60,594 bases of DNA from Lachnospiraceae bacterium (GTDB taxonomy: Bacteria; Bacillota; Clostridia; Lachnospirales; Lachnospiraceae): NCBI GenBank assembly GCA_017484135.1, contig JAFUTQ010000107.1, forward strand, positions 1 to 60,594. The letters run 5' to 3'. A program made the position numbers and the translations under genes. Numbering within the stretch: the stretch's first letter is position 1; each line of letters opens with the position of its first letter. This document shows, piece by piece, positions 1 through 8,452 of this stretch. The notes beneath the pieces are model-generated. The model did not search any database. It saw nothing but the letters and a program-made list of their open reading frames with translations, and was not told where the DNA came from.

Positions 1-64
1 AGATAATCTGTCGGAGGGGATTTCTTTCCTCGAATAAAGCGTCGAATCTACATCAGATAATCTG
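1..64. repeat. 10-bp direct repeat at the window edge
   Basis: The sequence AGATAATCTG occurs at 1-10 and again at 55-64, giving a 54-base period. It lies beyond the point where the Nudix reading frame loses homology. Two copies this short could be chance, but the position at the sequence edge would fit the end of a repeat. No function is assigned. Confidence 0.35.
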
Positions 65-123
65 GATGATTCGGCCGTTAGACGGCAAGACGCAACCATC
101 CAAAGTGACGGATGAGTCTCCAT

Positions 124-489
124 CTAATTTGACGGACAACAAAGCGGCACACTCTCTCCGGAAACCTCACAGGTATAGAAATACGTATGTCGCTGAAAAA
201 TCTGCTCCGCGTGCAGCAAATCCCGCCGTTTTTCCTCCGTCTCCACCAAAAGGCGAACCGTCTCCGCCTTTACCAAAAGCCCGGTTTCCTCGGCTACCTC
301 CCGTTTGAGGCAGGTAATATGATCTTCGCCCTGCTCCACACCGCCGCCCGGGATCTTGTATTCCCCGTCCCGGCTGCATTGCATGGCAAGTCTGCCATTC
401 TGCGTAATGATCCCACGCACCGTAGTGTGCTGACTGATTTTCGTCAGTCCCTCATAGTCCTTCGCGTCAAATTCAACCAGTTCAGCCAT
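124..489 (-). CDS. Nudix hydrolase, C-terminus apparently replaced or truncated
   Basis: A Nudix-family pyrophosphohydrolase, the type that cleaves nucleoside diphosphate-linked substrates; the substrate cannot be told. The Nudix box is complete in residues about 47-70 (GX5EX7REVXEEXGL pattern: G-GVEQG-E...REVAEETGL), so the catalytic loop is intact. At 121 residues it is shorter than usual, and after about residue 113 the reading frame runs into Cys/Pro/Ser residues that do not look like a Nudix C-terminal helix. The start is supported by an AGAGGAT-type ribosome-binding site, and the gene lies 12 bp after the stop of the upstream DAK-like gene, so the two are probably cotranscribed. The break lies about 140 bp from the window edge; it may be a real rearrangement or an assembly-edge effect. 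Confidence 0.75.
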   Translation of the reverse strand: MAELVEFDAKDYEGLTKISQHTTVRGIITQNGRLAMQCSRDGEYKIPGGGVEQGEDHITCLKREVAEETGLLVKAETVRLLVETEEKRRDLLHAEQIFQRHTYFYTCEVSGESVPLCCPSN

Positions 490-501
490 CGCCCATCCTC
501 T

Positions 502-753
502 CTAGCCCTGCAGACCTCTGGCCTGTCTGTCCATGTCCTCAACCACGATGTCGTAGATTTCTCCTAAAGATGCGCCGTACTCCAAAATCTTCCACGGCTC
601 GTTTGTGTGAAAATGAATCTTGATCAGCTCCTCATCGCCCACTGCCAACAGACAGTCTCCCTGAAAATGCTCTGTGATGTAGTCATTGATCTCATCCTCA
701 TCCAGATTCTCCCCTTCAATCAAAAGCTGCGTGTCATAACGAAATTCCAACAT
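502..753 (-). CDS. Small standalone FakA/DAK C-terminal-like domain protein
   Basis: An 83-residue acidic protein resembling the C-terminal part of fatty-acid kinase FakA / DAK phosphatase-domain proteins. The visible similarity is the segment IKIHFHTNEPWKILEYG followed by LGEIYDIVVEDM, which matches the HxHTNxPxxVLEYA...GE pattern of that family. Full-length FakA is over 500 residues, so this is one short domain standing alone; its partner or activity is unknown. The start has a good AAGGAG site 8-9 bases upstream. It directly precedes the Nudix gene on the same strand. Confidence 0.6.
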   Translation of the reverse strand: MLEFRYDTQLLIEGENLDEDEINDYITEHFQGDCLLAVGDEELIKIHFHTNEPWKILEYGASLGEIYDIVVEDMDRQARGLQG

Positions 754-1277
754 TCTTGCATTCTCCTTTTCCTGTTGTTACGGATTGTCCATAAACTTAT
801 GTGGAGAGTATAGCACATTCGTTTCTCAAGTTCCACAGAAATCTTTGATTCGCATCTTGCATTTGTGTAGGATTGTTTCCTATTACACCTGTATTAAATC
901 TTGTTTTAATACAAAGCCTTTTTCTTCAAATTATGTCCATTTCTGATCAAATGCGCTGTCTATGTCTTAATATCGTTTTTATTTGCCTATTTTATTCCAG
1001 TTGAGGGGTATTATTTTCTATCATTTTCCTTCAATTCCACGGTGAGCCCTATAAAACACAGCTCATTTCCATGAATCATAGCTAGATGGTTGTCCTGGTT
1101 GCTTCTATATTATATATGACCTTAGATTCCGATTGTCACTGCTCTCAATGAATCTACGCCCTTACTGCTTGTATGTGTCAGATTAAATCAAAAGGGGAAA
1201 CTTTTGCAGTTTTAAGCCAGAAAATCCAATTAATTTTCGCCACTTATATGATACTTATTTAGGTATAATTCTCCTTT
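754..1277. other. AT-rich intergenic stretch of about 520 bp without a recognised gene
   Basis: No open frame with a credible start and ribosome-binding site was seen on either strand. An inverted repeat TGTATTAAA / TTTAATACA with a 6-base loop lies at about 890-913 and is followed on the plus strand by a short T-rich run, so it may be a weak terminator or an operator. Base composition is clearly more AT-rich than the flanking genes. It probably carries the promoter of the minus-strand DAK-Nudix pair. Confidence 0.5.
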
Positions 1278-1838
1278 TTACATTAAATATCCTCTATTTT
1301 CTGCGGATTCTGTTATTCTGATTCTGCATCCCGGCTGTATGAACTTCAAAAGCTTCCGCATGACCACTTCCTCTACTGCAATACAGCCGGCTCCCTCGGA
1401 TGGCATACAGTGCAAAAAGATTGCCGATCCCTTTCCCGGAATGCAGTCTGCATTGTAATCCAGTGCCAGTACATAATGATAGGACGCTCCTTTCTCCACG
1501 ATGTGCTCGGCGCTCTCCCAATCCTGTCTCACCACCCCGACAGACACCAATTGATTATAATAGCGGGATCTGGAATCATCTACCCAATAATAGCTTGCGT
1601 CCATCTGAAGATACGGAAAGTTTGTATCCGGTTTATCCTTTGTCCCAAACGCAAACAGGAGACGGAAAACTCCCTGCGGAGTTTTCCCGTCTCCCTCTCT
1701 CTCTTTTCCGATGCCGTTTTTTCCGATTGCAGCCGGAGCATTTACCCGCCGGAGCCAGTGTCCATCCTTCTGCCGCTCATACAGCTCCAGCCTTGCGCCA
1801 TCTTCCGTAGCTGTAACGATAATCCACTGTTTTTCCAT
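1278..1838 (-). CDS. L,D-transpeptidase (YkuD/ErfK catalytic domain)
   Basis: A peptidoglycan-modifying or cross-linking L,D-transpeptidase-type protein. The YkuD domain is visible in the C-terminal half: a conserved His in AIFLHCM and the active-site Cys in GAGCIAV about 10 residues later, with the typical GDGKTPQGVF segment upstream. No signal peptide is evident, which is unusual for an enzyme acting on the wall, so export may use another route or the real role may differ. I chose the internal ATG at 1838 because it follows CAGGCAGGGAAAC; the frame stays open to 1883 (15 more residues). It stands alone between the rpsI terminator and an empty stretch. Confidence 0.8.
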   Translation of the reverse strand: MEKQWIIVTATEDGARLELYERQKDGHWLRRVNAPAAIGKNGIGKEREGDGKTPQGVFRLLFAFGTKDKPDTNFPYLQMDASYYWVDDSRSRYYNQLVSVGVVRQDWESAEHIVEKGASYHYVLALDYNADCIPGKGSAIFLHCMPSEGAGCIAVEEVVMRKLLKFIQPGCRIRITESAENRGYLM

Positions 1839-1931
1839 GTTTCCCTGCCTGCTTGAAACTGTTTTTATTATCATTTTATGCATTTCACGGAAAATAAATA
1901 TCTGCGCACCCGCGCATGAAATGTGAGGATC

Positions 1932-1959
1932 AAAAAAGCCCCGTATAACGGGGCTTTTT
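1932..1959 (-). terminator. Intrinsic terminator after rpsI
   Basis: An 11-bp GC-rich stem (AAAAAGCCCCG / CGGGGCTTTTT) with a 5-base loop and a T run on the minus strand lies 3 bases past the rpsI stop codon. It ends the rplM-rpsI transcript. Confidence 0.9.
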
Positions 1960-1961
1960 GA

Positions 1962-2354
1962 CTATCTCTTACTAAATTGCGGTGCGCGGCGGGCTGCCTT
2001 CAAACCATACTTCTTTCTCTCCTTCATACGAGGATCTCTGGTCAGATAGCCTTCCTTTTTCAGGATCGGTCTGTAATCTGCATCCACATTGAGCAGTGCT
2101 CTTGCAATCCCATGACGGATGGCTCCTGCCTGTCCGGTGTAGCCGCCTCCCTTAACATTTACCAGCACGTCAAATTTATCTGCGGTCTCTGTAGCAACCA
2201 GCGGCTGGCGAACGATTACCTTTAAGGTTTCCAGTCCAAGATACTCATCGATATCTCTCTTATTGATTGTAACCTTGCCTGTTCCCGGTATTAAATATAC
2301 TCTGGCAACAGATGATTTTCTTCTTCCGGTTCCGTAATACTTTGTATTTGCCAA
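1962..2354 (-). CDS. rpsI: 30S ribosomal protein uS9
   Basis: Ribosomal protein uS9, which contacts the anticodon arm of P-site tRNA through its basic tail. The 130-residue length is standard; the sequence starts with [15 protein letters not shown] and ends in the diagnostic RRAPQFSKR tail, whose last Lys-Arg reaches the P site. It follows rplM after 16 bp, the conserved L13-S9 pair, and is ended by a strong terminator directly downstream. Confidence 0.98.
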   Translation of the reverse strand: MANTKYYGTGRRKSSVARVYLIPGTGKVTINKRDIDEYLGLETLKVIVRQPLVATETADKFDVLVNVKGGGYTGQAGAIRHGIARALLNVDADYRPILKKEGYLTRDPRMKERKKYGLKAARRAPQFSKR

Positions 2355-2370
2355 TGTCCTCTACCTCCTA

Positions 2371-2799
2371 CTAAAATGTTAATGCTTCCGGCTTCTGGGC
2401 TGCATGCTTGTGATCCGGTCCGGCATATACAAACAATTTCTTGTACATCTGTCTTCCCAAAGCTCCCTTCGGAAGCATTCCCTTTACCGCGAATTCAATC
2501 ACTCTCTCCGGATGCTTTGCTGACATTTCTCTTAAGGTAGTTTCCTTCATACCGCCTACATAGTCGGAATGATGGTAGTAGATCTTCTGATCTAATTTCT
2601 TTCCGGTCACCTTGATCTTCTCTGCATTTACTACGATTACATAATCACCTGTATCGATATGAGGCGTAAAAATCGCTTTGTTCTTTCCTCTCAATACCTT
2701 AGCAATCTCAGATGCTAAACGTCCCAATGTCTGTCCCTCGGCATCTACTACATACCACTTTCTTTCGATGGTAGACGGACTTGCCATAAAAGTCTTCAT
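2371..2799 (-). CDS. rplM: 50S ribosomal protein uL13
   Basis: Ribosomal protein uL13, an early-assembly protein of the large subunit. Length (142) and hallmarks such as [16 protein letters not shown] near the N-terminus, [12 protein letters not shown] and [17 protein letters not shown] are standard. The ATG is preceded by an AAGGAGGG site. It has its own consensus promoter and a roughly 140-nt leader upstream, so rplM-rpsI can be expressed apart from truA. Confidence 0.98.
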   Translation of the reverse strand: MKTFMASPSTIERKWYVVDAEGQTLGRLASEIAKVLRGKNKAIFTPHIDTGDYVIVVNAEKIKVTGKKLDQKIYYHHSDYVGGMKETTLREMSAKHPERVIEFAVKGMLPKGALGRQMYKKLFVYAGPDHKHAAQKPEALTF

Positions 2800-2937
2800 T
2801 GATTTCCCTCCTTGAATCTGTACCAGCGAACGCTACATGACACGTAATGTCCGGACGTATCACATATGTGTTCTATCTCTGTTTTATCGTCGAAATGCCG
2901 TTCCGGGGCTATGGAACAACATTTTTCTACGTCATAC
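2800..2937 (-). promoter_or_regulatory. Structured 5' leader of rplM-rpsI
   Basis: About 138 nt lie between the inferred transcription start and the rplM ATG. Inverted repeats visible on the minus strand include GTTCC / GGAAC with an 8-base loop and GATACGT / ACGTGTC, the latter extended by ACAT / ATGT across a bulge. Autoregulatory L13 leaders are known in Firmicutes, so this is a candidate for one. I could not check it against that family, and the assignment is inference. Confidence 0.4.
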
Positions 2938-2943
2938 CCCACC

Positions 2944-2972
2944 ATTATAGAACGTCTTCCAAAATGTGTCAA
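2944..2972 (-). promoter_or_regulatory. Consensus promoter of rplM-rpsI
   Basis: On the minus strand TTGACA (2972-2967) and TATAAT (2949-2944) are separated by exactly 17 bases, a perfect match to the vegetative sigma factor consensus. It overlaps the truA stop codon. Confidence 0.85.
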
Positions 2973-3709
2973 GATGAAAATTTTATTCCGATCATCGTAA
3001 GTCCATGTGCCGGTGCTGTGGGACCTGCTGCGCTGCGATCCTTTGCCGCCAGAATATCCGCCAGCTCCTCCGGTCGCCGCTCTCCGCTTCCTACCTGTAT
3101 TAAGGTACCCGCCAGAATCCTTACCATATTATATAGGAAACCATTCCCGCACACGCGAATCGTAATCAGCTCTTTCTGCTGTTCTACAGACAGGCTGTAA
3201 ATCCTTCGAACCGTGGTTTTTACCGCAGTTCCCGCCGCGCAGAAGCTTTTAAAATCATATTCCCCCACCAAAAGCTCTGCAGCCCGCTGCATGGCCTCAA
3301 GGTCAAGGGGACGATGATAAAAGAACGTATCCAGTCTGCGGGCGGGCATCGGAAACGTGCTGTTCCAGATCCGGTACTCATAAGTTTTCCTGCTCTCGCA
3401 GTGTCTGGGGTGGAAGTCCGGCGCCACCTCGCAGGAACGCTGTACCACGATATCCCCCGGCAGCCGCTGGTTCAATGCATAAGAGAGCTTTTCCGCGGGA
3501 ATCCGGGTATTTGTATCAAACACCGCCACATTTCCATAGGAATGTACCCCCGCATCGGTTCTGGATGCTCCGATTACAGTGATTTCCTCCTGCAAAAGCG
3601 CTGACAGCTTTTCGTTTAACACACCCTCTATCGTTGTATGACCGGGCTGTGCCTGCCAGCCATGATATCCGGTGCCGTCATACGCCACCACAAGCATCAC
3701 TCGTTTCAT
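2969..3709 (-). CDS. truA: tRNA pseudouridine synthase A
   Basis: TruA converts uridines 38-40 of the anticodon stem-loop to pseudouridine. The catalytic Asp is in the RTDAGVH motif (Asp52), preceded by YDGTGYHGWQ and followed later by FLYNMVRILAGTL, all family hallmarks. Length 246 is standard. It sits between ecfT and rplM in the conserved Firmicutes order ecfA-ecfA-ecfT-truA-rplM-rpsI. Confidence 0.96.
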   Translation of the reverse strand: MKRVMLVVAYDGTGYHGWQAQPGHTTIEGVLNEKLSALLQEEITVIGASRTDAGVHSYGNVAVFDTNTRIPAEKLSYALNQRLPGDIVVQRSCEVAPDFHPRHCESRKTYEYRIWNSTFPMPARRLDTFFYHRPLDLEAMQRAAELLVGEYDFKSFCAAGTAVKTTVRRIYSLSVEQQKELITIRVCGNGFLYNMVRILAGTLIQVGSGERRPEELADILAAKDRSAAGPTAPAHGLTMIGIKFSS

Positions 3710-3750
3710 GCCATACCTCCGCTTTACAAAGACTGGATAGACTCCGTTTT

Positions 3751-4569
3751 TTATGCGCGAAGTCCGGAAATAAAATTCAGATTCAATAAAATGACTAATG
3801 TCATATAACTAAGCAAGATCAAATATGCCGCAAAATCGCGTTTCTGGTAACGGAGCGGCTTCATCCTGGTTCTTCCCTCTCCGCCCCGATAGCATCTCGC
3901 CTCCATCGCCAACGCCAGATCATTCGCCCGACGAAACGCAGAGACAAACAACGGAACCAAAAGCGGAATCATATTTTTCGCCCGCCTGATCAGTCCGCCG
4001 GATTCAAAATCCGCTCCTCTGGCCATCTGCGCTTTCATGATCTTATCCGTTTCCTCCGTAAGAATCGGGATGAAGCGGAGCGCAATGGACATCATCATTG
4101 CGATTTCATGCACCGGGACATGGATATGGGTCAACGGGTGCAATGCCTTTTCCAGTCCGTCCGTCAGCTGATTCGGTGTCGTTGTCAGTGTGAGGATCGA
4201 GGTCCCGATAATCAGATAGGACAGCCGAAGCAGCATGAAAACAGCGCTTTTTGCCCCCTCTTCGGTAATCGTGAGCTTCCAAAAGCTTACCAAAACCGTT
4301 CCCGGCGTAAAAAACAGGTTGCAGATCGCAGCCACAGTCATGATCATCAGAATGGATTTCAGTCCTCTTACCATGTACCAAAAGGGAACCCGGGACAAAA
4401 AAATGACTCCGATCAGAAATACACTGATCAGAAGAAACGCCCAGATTGTCCGAAAACAAAATAGTGAAATCATAAAAAGCAGGGTGGCAGATAATTTTGT
4501 CCGGGGATCCAGTCTGTGAATGACGGAATCTGCCGGATAGTACTGTCCCAGCGTGATATCCTTTAGCAT
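3751..4569 (-). CDS. ecfT: ECF transporter transmembrane component EcfT
   Basis: Integral-membrane scaffold of the energy-coupling-factor module that lets several vitamin- or metal-specific S components share one pair of ATPases. Several hydrophobic segments are visible, and the two cytoplasmic coupling-helix motifs are present as ARGADFESGG and ARCYRGGEGRT. At 272 residues it is a normal EcfT. It follows ecfA2 after about 7 bp and precedes truA. No S component is encoded in the window. Confidence 0.95.
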   Translation of the reverse strand: MLKDITLGQYYPADSVIHRLDPRTKLSATLLFMISLFCFRTIWAFLLISVFLIGVIFLSRVPFWYMVRGLKSILMIMTVAAICNLFFTPGTVLVSFWKLTITEEGAKSAVFMLLRLSYLIIGTSILTLTTTPNQLTDGLEKALHPLTHIHVPVHEIAMMMSIALRFIPILTEETDKIMKAQMARGADFESGGLIRRAKNMIPLLVPLFVSAFRRANDLALAMEARCYRGGEGRTRMKPLRYQKRDFAAYLILLSYMTLVILLNLNFISGLRA

Positions 4570-4576
4570 CGTGTCC

Positions 4577-5428
4577 TCATCTCCCTGTCATTACCCGAAG
4601 AATTTCCGTCTTCGCCTCCTCTATGGTAGCCGCATCTGCAGAAACCGGAAGCCCTCTGTCTCTCAATGCATGCATCAGATATGTGACCTGAGGCACGGCA
4701 AGCCCGAATTTCTCCAGCTCCCGGTACGATTGAAAGACCTGTCCCGGCGTTCCGTCATACAGAACCTGTCCGTCATTCATCACAAGCAGGCGTTCCACAT
4801 AGTTTGCTACATCCTCCATACTGTGGGACACGAGCAGGATTGTCATATGCTGTGTCTCATGCAACACCGCAAGCTGATCCAAAATTTCATCCCTTCCGCG
4901 GGGATCCAGTCCCGCAGTGGGCTCATCCAGCACCAGCACCTCCGGCTTCATGGCCAGGATCCCCGCAATCGCGACTCTCCGCTTCTGCCCCCCGGAAAGC
5001 TCAAAGGGCGAGCGGTCGTATAATTCCTTGGGAACTCCCACATTTTGAAGCGCCTCGAACGCCCGCAGCTCGGCCTGCTCCTTTTTTAATCCTTGATTTT
5101 TCGGGCCAAAAGCCACGTCCGCGAGAACCGTTTCTTCAAACAGCTGATATTCGGGATACTGAAACACAAGCCCTACCTTGCTCCGGTGGGCACGCAAATC
5201 ATAATCCTTGTCATACAGATCCTGTCCGTGATAATAGATGTGCCCCTGCGAAGCCCGCAGCAGCCCGTTGAGGTGCTGAATCAGCGTGGATTTCCCGGAG
5301 CCGGTATGCCCGATGATTCCCACAAACTCTCCATCCTCTATTTTCAGATTGATGTCCTTTAACGCCCGGTTTTCGTATGTGGTTTTGGCATTGTATACAT
5401 AGCTTACATGATCGATTATAATTGACAT
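4577..5428 (-). CDS. ecfA2: ECF transporter ATPase EcfA2
   Basis: Second ATP-binding subunit of the ECF vitamin-uptake module. Walker A is GHTGSGKST (residues about 40-48), the Q-loop FQYPEYQLFEETV is the EcfA type, the signature is LSGGQKRRVAIAG and Walker B is LVLDEPT. The frame is open to 5629, but the first 67 residues only mirror ecfA1 in another frame. The ATG at 5428 begins the family-typical MSIIIDHVSYVYN and follows GGAGG. It overlaps the end of ecfA1 by 13 bp, so translation is probably coupled. Confidence 0.95.
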   Translation of the reverse strand: MSIIIDHVSYVYNAKTTYENRALKDINLKIEDGEFVGIIGHTGSGKSTLIQHLNGLLRASQGHIYYHGQDLYDKDYDLRAHRSKVGLVFQYPEYQLFEETVLADVAFGPKNQGLKKEQAELRAFEALQNVGVPKELYDRSPFELSGGQKRRVAIAGILAMKPEVLVLDEPTAGLDPRGRDEILDQLAVLHETQHMTILLVSHSMEDVANYVERLLVMNDGQVLYDGTPGQVFQSYRELEKFGLAVPQVTYLMHALRDRGLPVSADAATIEEAKTEILRVMTGR

Positions 5429-6285
5429 ATTTTTAACAATTCCTCCGTCAGTTCCTCCTTCGTAAGGATCCCCGGGGAAATCGGCAACCCCGCCTGTTGA
5501 AGCTGGTACGCGAGCATCGTGATCTGGGGAACATCCAGGCGATAACCGCGCAAGGTATCCACCTGCGAAAAGATCGTCCGGGGATTTCCCTGCATGACGA
5601 TCCTTCCCTGATCCATCACATACACCCAATCCGCGTCAACGACCTCCTCCATATAGTGCGTGATGAGAATTACGGTAACGCCCTTTTCCCGGTTCAGGCG
5701 GTGTACCGCCTCGAGCACCTCTTTTCTTCCCATGGGATCCAGCATCGCAGTGGGCTCATCCAGCACAATACATTTCGGCTCCATCGCCATTACCCCGGCA
5801 ATCGCTACCCGCTGTTTCTGTCCGCCGGAAAGTCGGTTGGGCGACCCGCTCCGGTAGGAGAGCATTCCCACCGCCTCCAGACTGCGCGCTACCCGCTTCC
5901 AGATTTCCTCGGTGGGCACTCCCATATTTTCCGGTCCGAAGCCTACATCCTCCTCCACAACGCCGGCAACAATCTGATTGTCCGGGTTCTGAAAGACCAT
6001 GCCCGCGCGCTTCCGCACCTCCCAGACATGCTCCGGTCTGCCCGTCTCATATCCGTCCACCCACAGGGTGCCCTCCGAGGGCACCAAAAGCGCATTGATG
6101 TGCTTTGCCAGCGTGGATTTGCCGGAGCCGTTGTGACCCAAAATGGCAATGAAGTCTCCCTCTCTGACGTCCAGACTCACATGATCCAGCGCCGTCTGTA
6201 TGGATTCCACATTGCCATCCTCGTCTCTGCGTATATATTCATGTACGATTTTTTTTGCCTTAATAATTCCCATCGTTTTTACCAA
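5416..6285 (-). CDS. ecfA1: ECF transporter ATPase EcfA1
   Basis: First ATP-binding subunit of the ECF module. Walker A GHNGSGKST (50-58), Q-loop FQNPDNQIVAGVVEEDVGFGPEN, signature [13 protein letters not shown] and Walker B CIVLDEPT are all present; length 289. The first codon of the open frame is TTG at 6285; an ATG at 6273 (MGIIKAKKIV) is an equally likely start. It overlaps the end of trmL. In most Firmicutes this gene directly follows rplQ; here rplQ is about 25 kb away. Confidence 0.95.
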   Translation of the reverse strand: MVKTMGIIKAKKIVHEYIRRDEDGNVESIQTALDHVSLDVREGDFIAILGHNGSGKSTLAKHINALLVPSEGTLWVDGYETGRPEHVWEVRKRAGMVFQNPDNQIVAGVVEEDVGFGPENMGVPTEEIWKRVARSLEAVGMLSYRSGSPNRLSGGQKQRVAIAGVMAMEPKCIVLDEPTAMLDPMGRKEVLEAVHRLNREKGVTVILITHYMEEVVDADWVYVMDQGRIVMQGNPRTIFSQVDTLRGYRLDVPQITMLAYQLQQAGLPISPGILTKEELTEELLKICQL

Positions 6286-6776
6286 TGAAGTCTGTGCAGC
6301 TGTCCCTGCAGATTCAGATGCTCAAATTGATTCTGGCGCAGCGCTTCATACAAAACAATCGCTGCCGCATTCGACAAATTCAGAGATCTCGTCTCTCCCA
6401 GCATAGGAATGCGGATACAATCCGCGGGATGCTGCACCAAAAGCTCCTCCGGTATTCCCCCGCTCTCCTTGCCAAACATCAGATAGCAGTCCGGCTCATA
6501 GCTGACCTCCGTATAAACCTGCCGCGCCTTTGTCGTTGCCATATAGATTCTGGCACCCGGATTCTTCGCCAGAAACTCCTCATAGTTTCGGTAGCTTGTG
6601 ACATCCAGCCGACTCCAGTAATCCATCCCGGCTCTCCTTACCGCCTTTTCCGAAATATCAAAGCCAAGCGGTTCAATCAGATGCAGCCGGGTGTCCGTCG
6701 CAACGCAGGTTCTCCCGATATTTCCTGTATTGTGGGGGATCTCCGGCTCATACAGCACAATGTTAAGCTTTGCCAT
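6279..6776 (-). CDS. trmL: tRNA (cytidine/uridine-34-2'-O)-methyltransferase TrmL
   Basis: SPOUT-fold methyltransferase that 2'-O-methylates the wobble nucleotide of certain leucine tRNAs. The trefoil-knot motifs are visible: NTGNIGRTC near the N-terminus, LMFGKESGGIP in the middle, and the C-terminal RSLNLSNAAAIVLYEALRQ. Length 165 is standard. It overlaps the aminotransferase gene upstream by 14 bp and ecfA1 downstream by 7 bp, so the run from the Lrp gene to truA is probably one transcript. Confidence 0.95.
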   Translation of the reverse strand: MAKLNIVLYEPEIPHNTGNIGRTCVATDTRLHLIEPLGFDISEKAVRRAGMDYWSRLDVTSYRNYEEFLAKNPGARIYMATTKARQVYTEVSYEPDCYLMFGKESGGIPEELLVQHPADCIRIPMLGETRSLNLSNAAAIVLYEALRQNQFEHLNLQGQLHRLHW

Positions 6777-7950
6777 GGCTCGCAGCCTCTCTCTTTTTTG
6801 TAATAAAACGCTCGATGCGATCCATTGCCTCCTTCAGGCTGTTCAGGGAATACGCATAGGAAATCCTAAGGAAGCCCTCTCCACAGTCCCCAAAGGCTGT
6901 ACCCGGCACAACTGCCACCTTCTCCGCATTCAACAATTCCGTCGCAAACTCCTCCGATGTCATGCCAAATTCTTTGATACAGGGAAACATATAAAATGCC
7001 CCAAACGGTTCAAAACACTCCAGCCCCATCTCCCGGAACCGATGCAGCAGATATCTTCTTCTGCCATTGTATTCCTGGCGCATGTTCTCCACATCCTCAT
7101 CTCCGCTGCGCAGAGCCGCCACTGCCGCATACTGGGACGTGGTGGGCGCACACATGATGGCATACTGATGAATCTTGAGCATTTGCGTTAAGATCAGCTC
7201 CGGTCCGCAGGCATAGCCTAACCGCCAGCCGGTCATGGCATGAGATTTGGAAAATCCGTTGATCACTATGGTTCGCTCTCGCATCCCCGGCAGGGATGCG
7301 ATGGAAACGTGTGGTTCCTCTGTGTAAGTCAGCGCCGAATAGATCTCATCGCTGATCACATACAGGTCGTTTTTCTTTACGATTTCCGCCACTGCCTCCA
7401 GATCCTTCCGCTCCATGATCGCTCCGGTCGGATTGTTCGGAAACGGCATGATCAGAATCTTCGTCTTTGGTGTGATCGCTGCCTCCAGCTCCTCCGCCGT
7501 CAGACGGAATTCGTTCTCTGCCTTCAGATTGATGACCACAGGTGTCCCGTTTGCCAGAATGGTACAGGGCAGATACGATACATAGCTCGGCTGCGGAATC
7601 AGCACCTCATCTCCCGGATCTAACATGGCGCGCAGTGCAATGTCAATGGCCTCGCTTCCTCCTACGGTAATAAAAGTTTCCCGTTCATAATCATAGTGAA
7701 GCCCATAATGGCGCTCCAGATATTTTGTGACCTCTATTTTAAGCTCCTTCAGTCCGGAATTGGAGGTGTAAAAGGTTCGTCCTTTTTCGAGGGAGAAAAT
7801 TCCCTCATCCCGGATATGCCACGGTGTGTCAAAATCGGGCTCCCCCACTCCAAGGGAGATCGCGTCCTGCATCTCGCTTACAATATCAAAAAACTTGCGG
7901 ATTCCGGAGGGCTGAATGGTTACAATTGTTTTTGATAATGGATCTCTCAT
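6763..7950 (-). CDS. Class I/II PLP-dependent aminotransferase
   Basis: A fold-type I aminotransferase of the aspartate/aromatic group. The PLP lysine is Lys235 in NGFSKSHAMTGWRLGY; PNNPTG (171-176), SDEIY with Asp201, and the Arg of GWRLGY complete the cofactor site. Length 395 is standard. Homologs beside an Lrp regulator are often annotated as aromatic or aspartate aminotransferases, but the amino-acid substrate cannot be told. It overlaps the preceding Lrp gene by 4 bp, which links its expression to that regulator. Confidence 0.92.
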   Translation of the reverse strand: MRDPLSKTIVTIQPSGIRKFFDIVSEMQDAISLGVGEPDFDTPWHIRDEGIFSLEKGRTFYTSNSGLKELKIEVTKYLERHYGLHYDYERETFITVGGSEAIDIALRAMLDPGDEVLIPQPSYVSYLPCTILANGTPVVINLKAENEFRLTAEELEAAITPKTKILIMPFPNNPTGAIMERKDLEAVAEIVKKNDLYVISDEIYSALTYTEEPHVSIASLPGMRERTIVINGFSKSHAMTGWRLGYACGPELILTQMLKIHQYAIMCAPTTSQYAAVAALRSGDEDVENMRQEYNGRRRYLLHRFREMGLECFEPFGAFYMFPCIKEFGMTSEEFATELLNAEKVAVVPGTAFGDCGEGFLRISYAYSLNSLKEAMDRIERFITKKREAASHGKA

Positions 7951-8429
7951 GGTATCATCTGTATCCTTTCGTCGATTGTCTTCTCTGTCATCACTGTGCC
8001 ATGATCTTTATATTTCTTCAGAATAAAATTGGTCTGTGTGCTGAGCACGGACTCCAGTGTAGATAATTTGTCCGAGACAAACTGGGAAACCTCCCGCAGG
8101 GTCTTTCCCTCTATGGTTACCAGCAGATCGTAGCTTCCCGAAATCAGATACACGGCATTGACCTCCGGGTAATTGTAAATGCGCTCCGCCACCTTATCAA
8201 AGCCCATGCCGCGCTGTGGCGTCACCCTTACCTCGATCAGCGCAGATACCTTTTCCACGCCTGCCTTGTCCCAATTGATCAATGTATGGTAGCCGCAGAT
8301 GATATTTTCCTGCTCCATGGCTTCCAGCTCATTCATCACCGCCGCCTCATCGACACCCAGCACAATCGCCAGCTCCTTTAAGTCAATGCGGCTGTTCTTT
8401 TCAATAAATGTCAAAATCTTTTCTCTCAT
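7947..8429 (-). CDS. Lrp/AsnC-family transcriptional regulator
   Basis: An amino-acid-responsive regulator: N-terminal winged HTH (residues 1-60, with DEAAVMNELEAMEQENIICGY) followed by a RAM ligand-binding domain containing YLISGSYDLLVTIEGKTLREVSQFVSDKLSTLE. Length 160 is typical. It overlaps the aminotransferase by 4 bp, so autoregulation together with that gene is the obvious inference. Its effector is unknown. Confidence 0.92.
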   Translation of the reverse strand: MREKILTFIEKNSRIDLKELAIVLGVDEAAVMNELEAMEQENIICGYHTLINWDKAGVEKVSALIEVRVTPQRGMGFDKVAERIYNYPEVNAVYLISGSYDLLVTIEGKTLREVSQFVSDKLSTLESVLSTQTNFILKKYKDHGTVMTEKTIDERIQMIP

Positions 8430-8452
8430 CCTTCAACCTCCAAGATCTATTT

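Noticed and set aside
5429-5629. 67-residue N-terminal extension of EcfA2
   Set aside because: It lies in the coding region of ecfA1 in another frame and has no similarity to ATPases; ATG 5428 has the ribosome-binding site.
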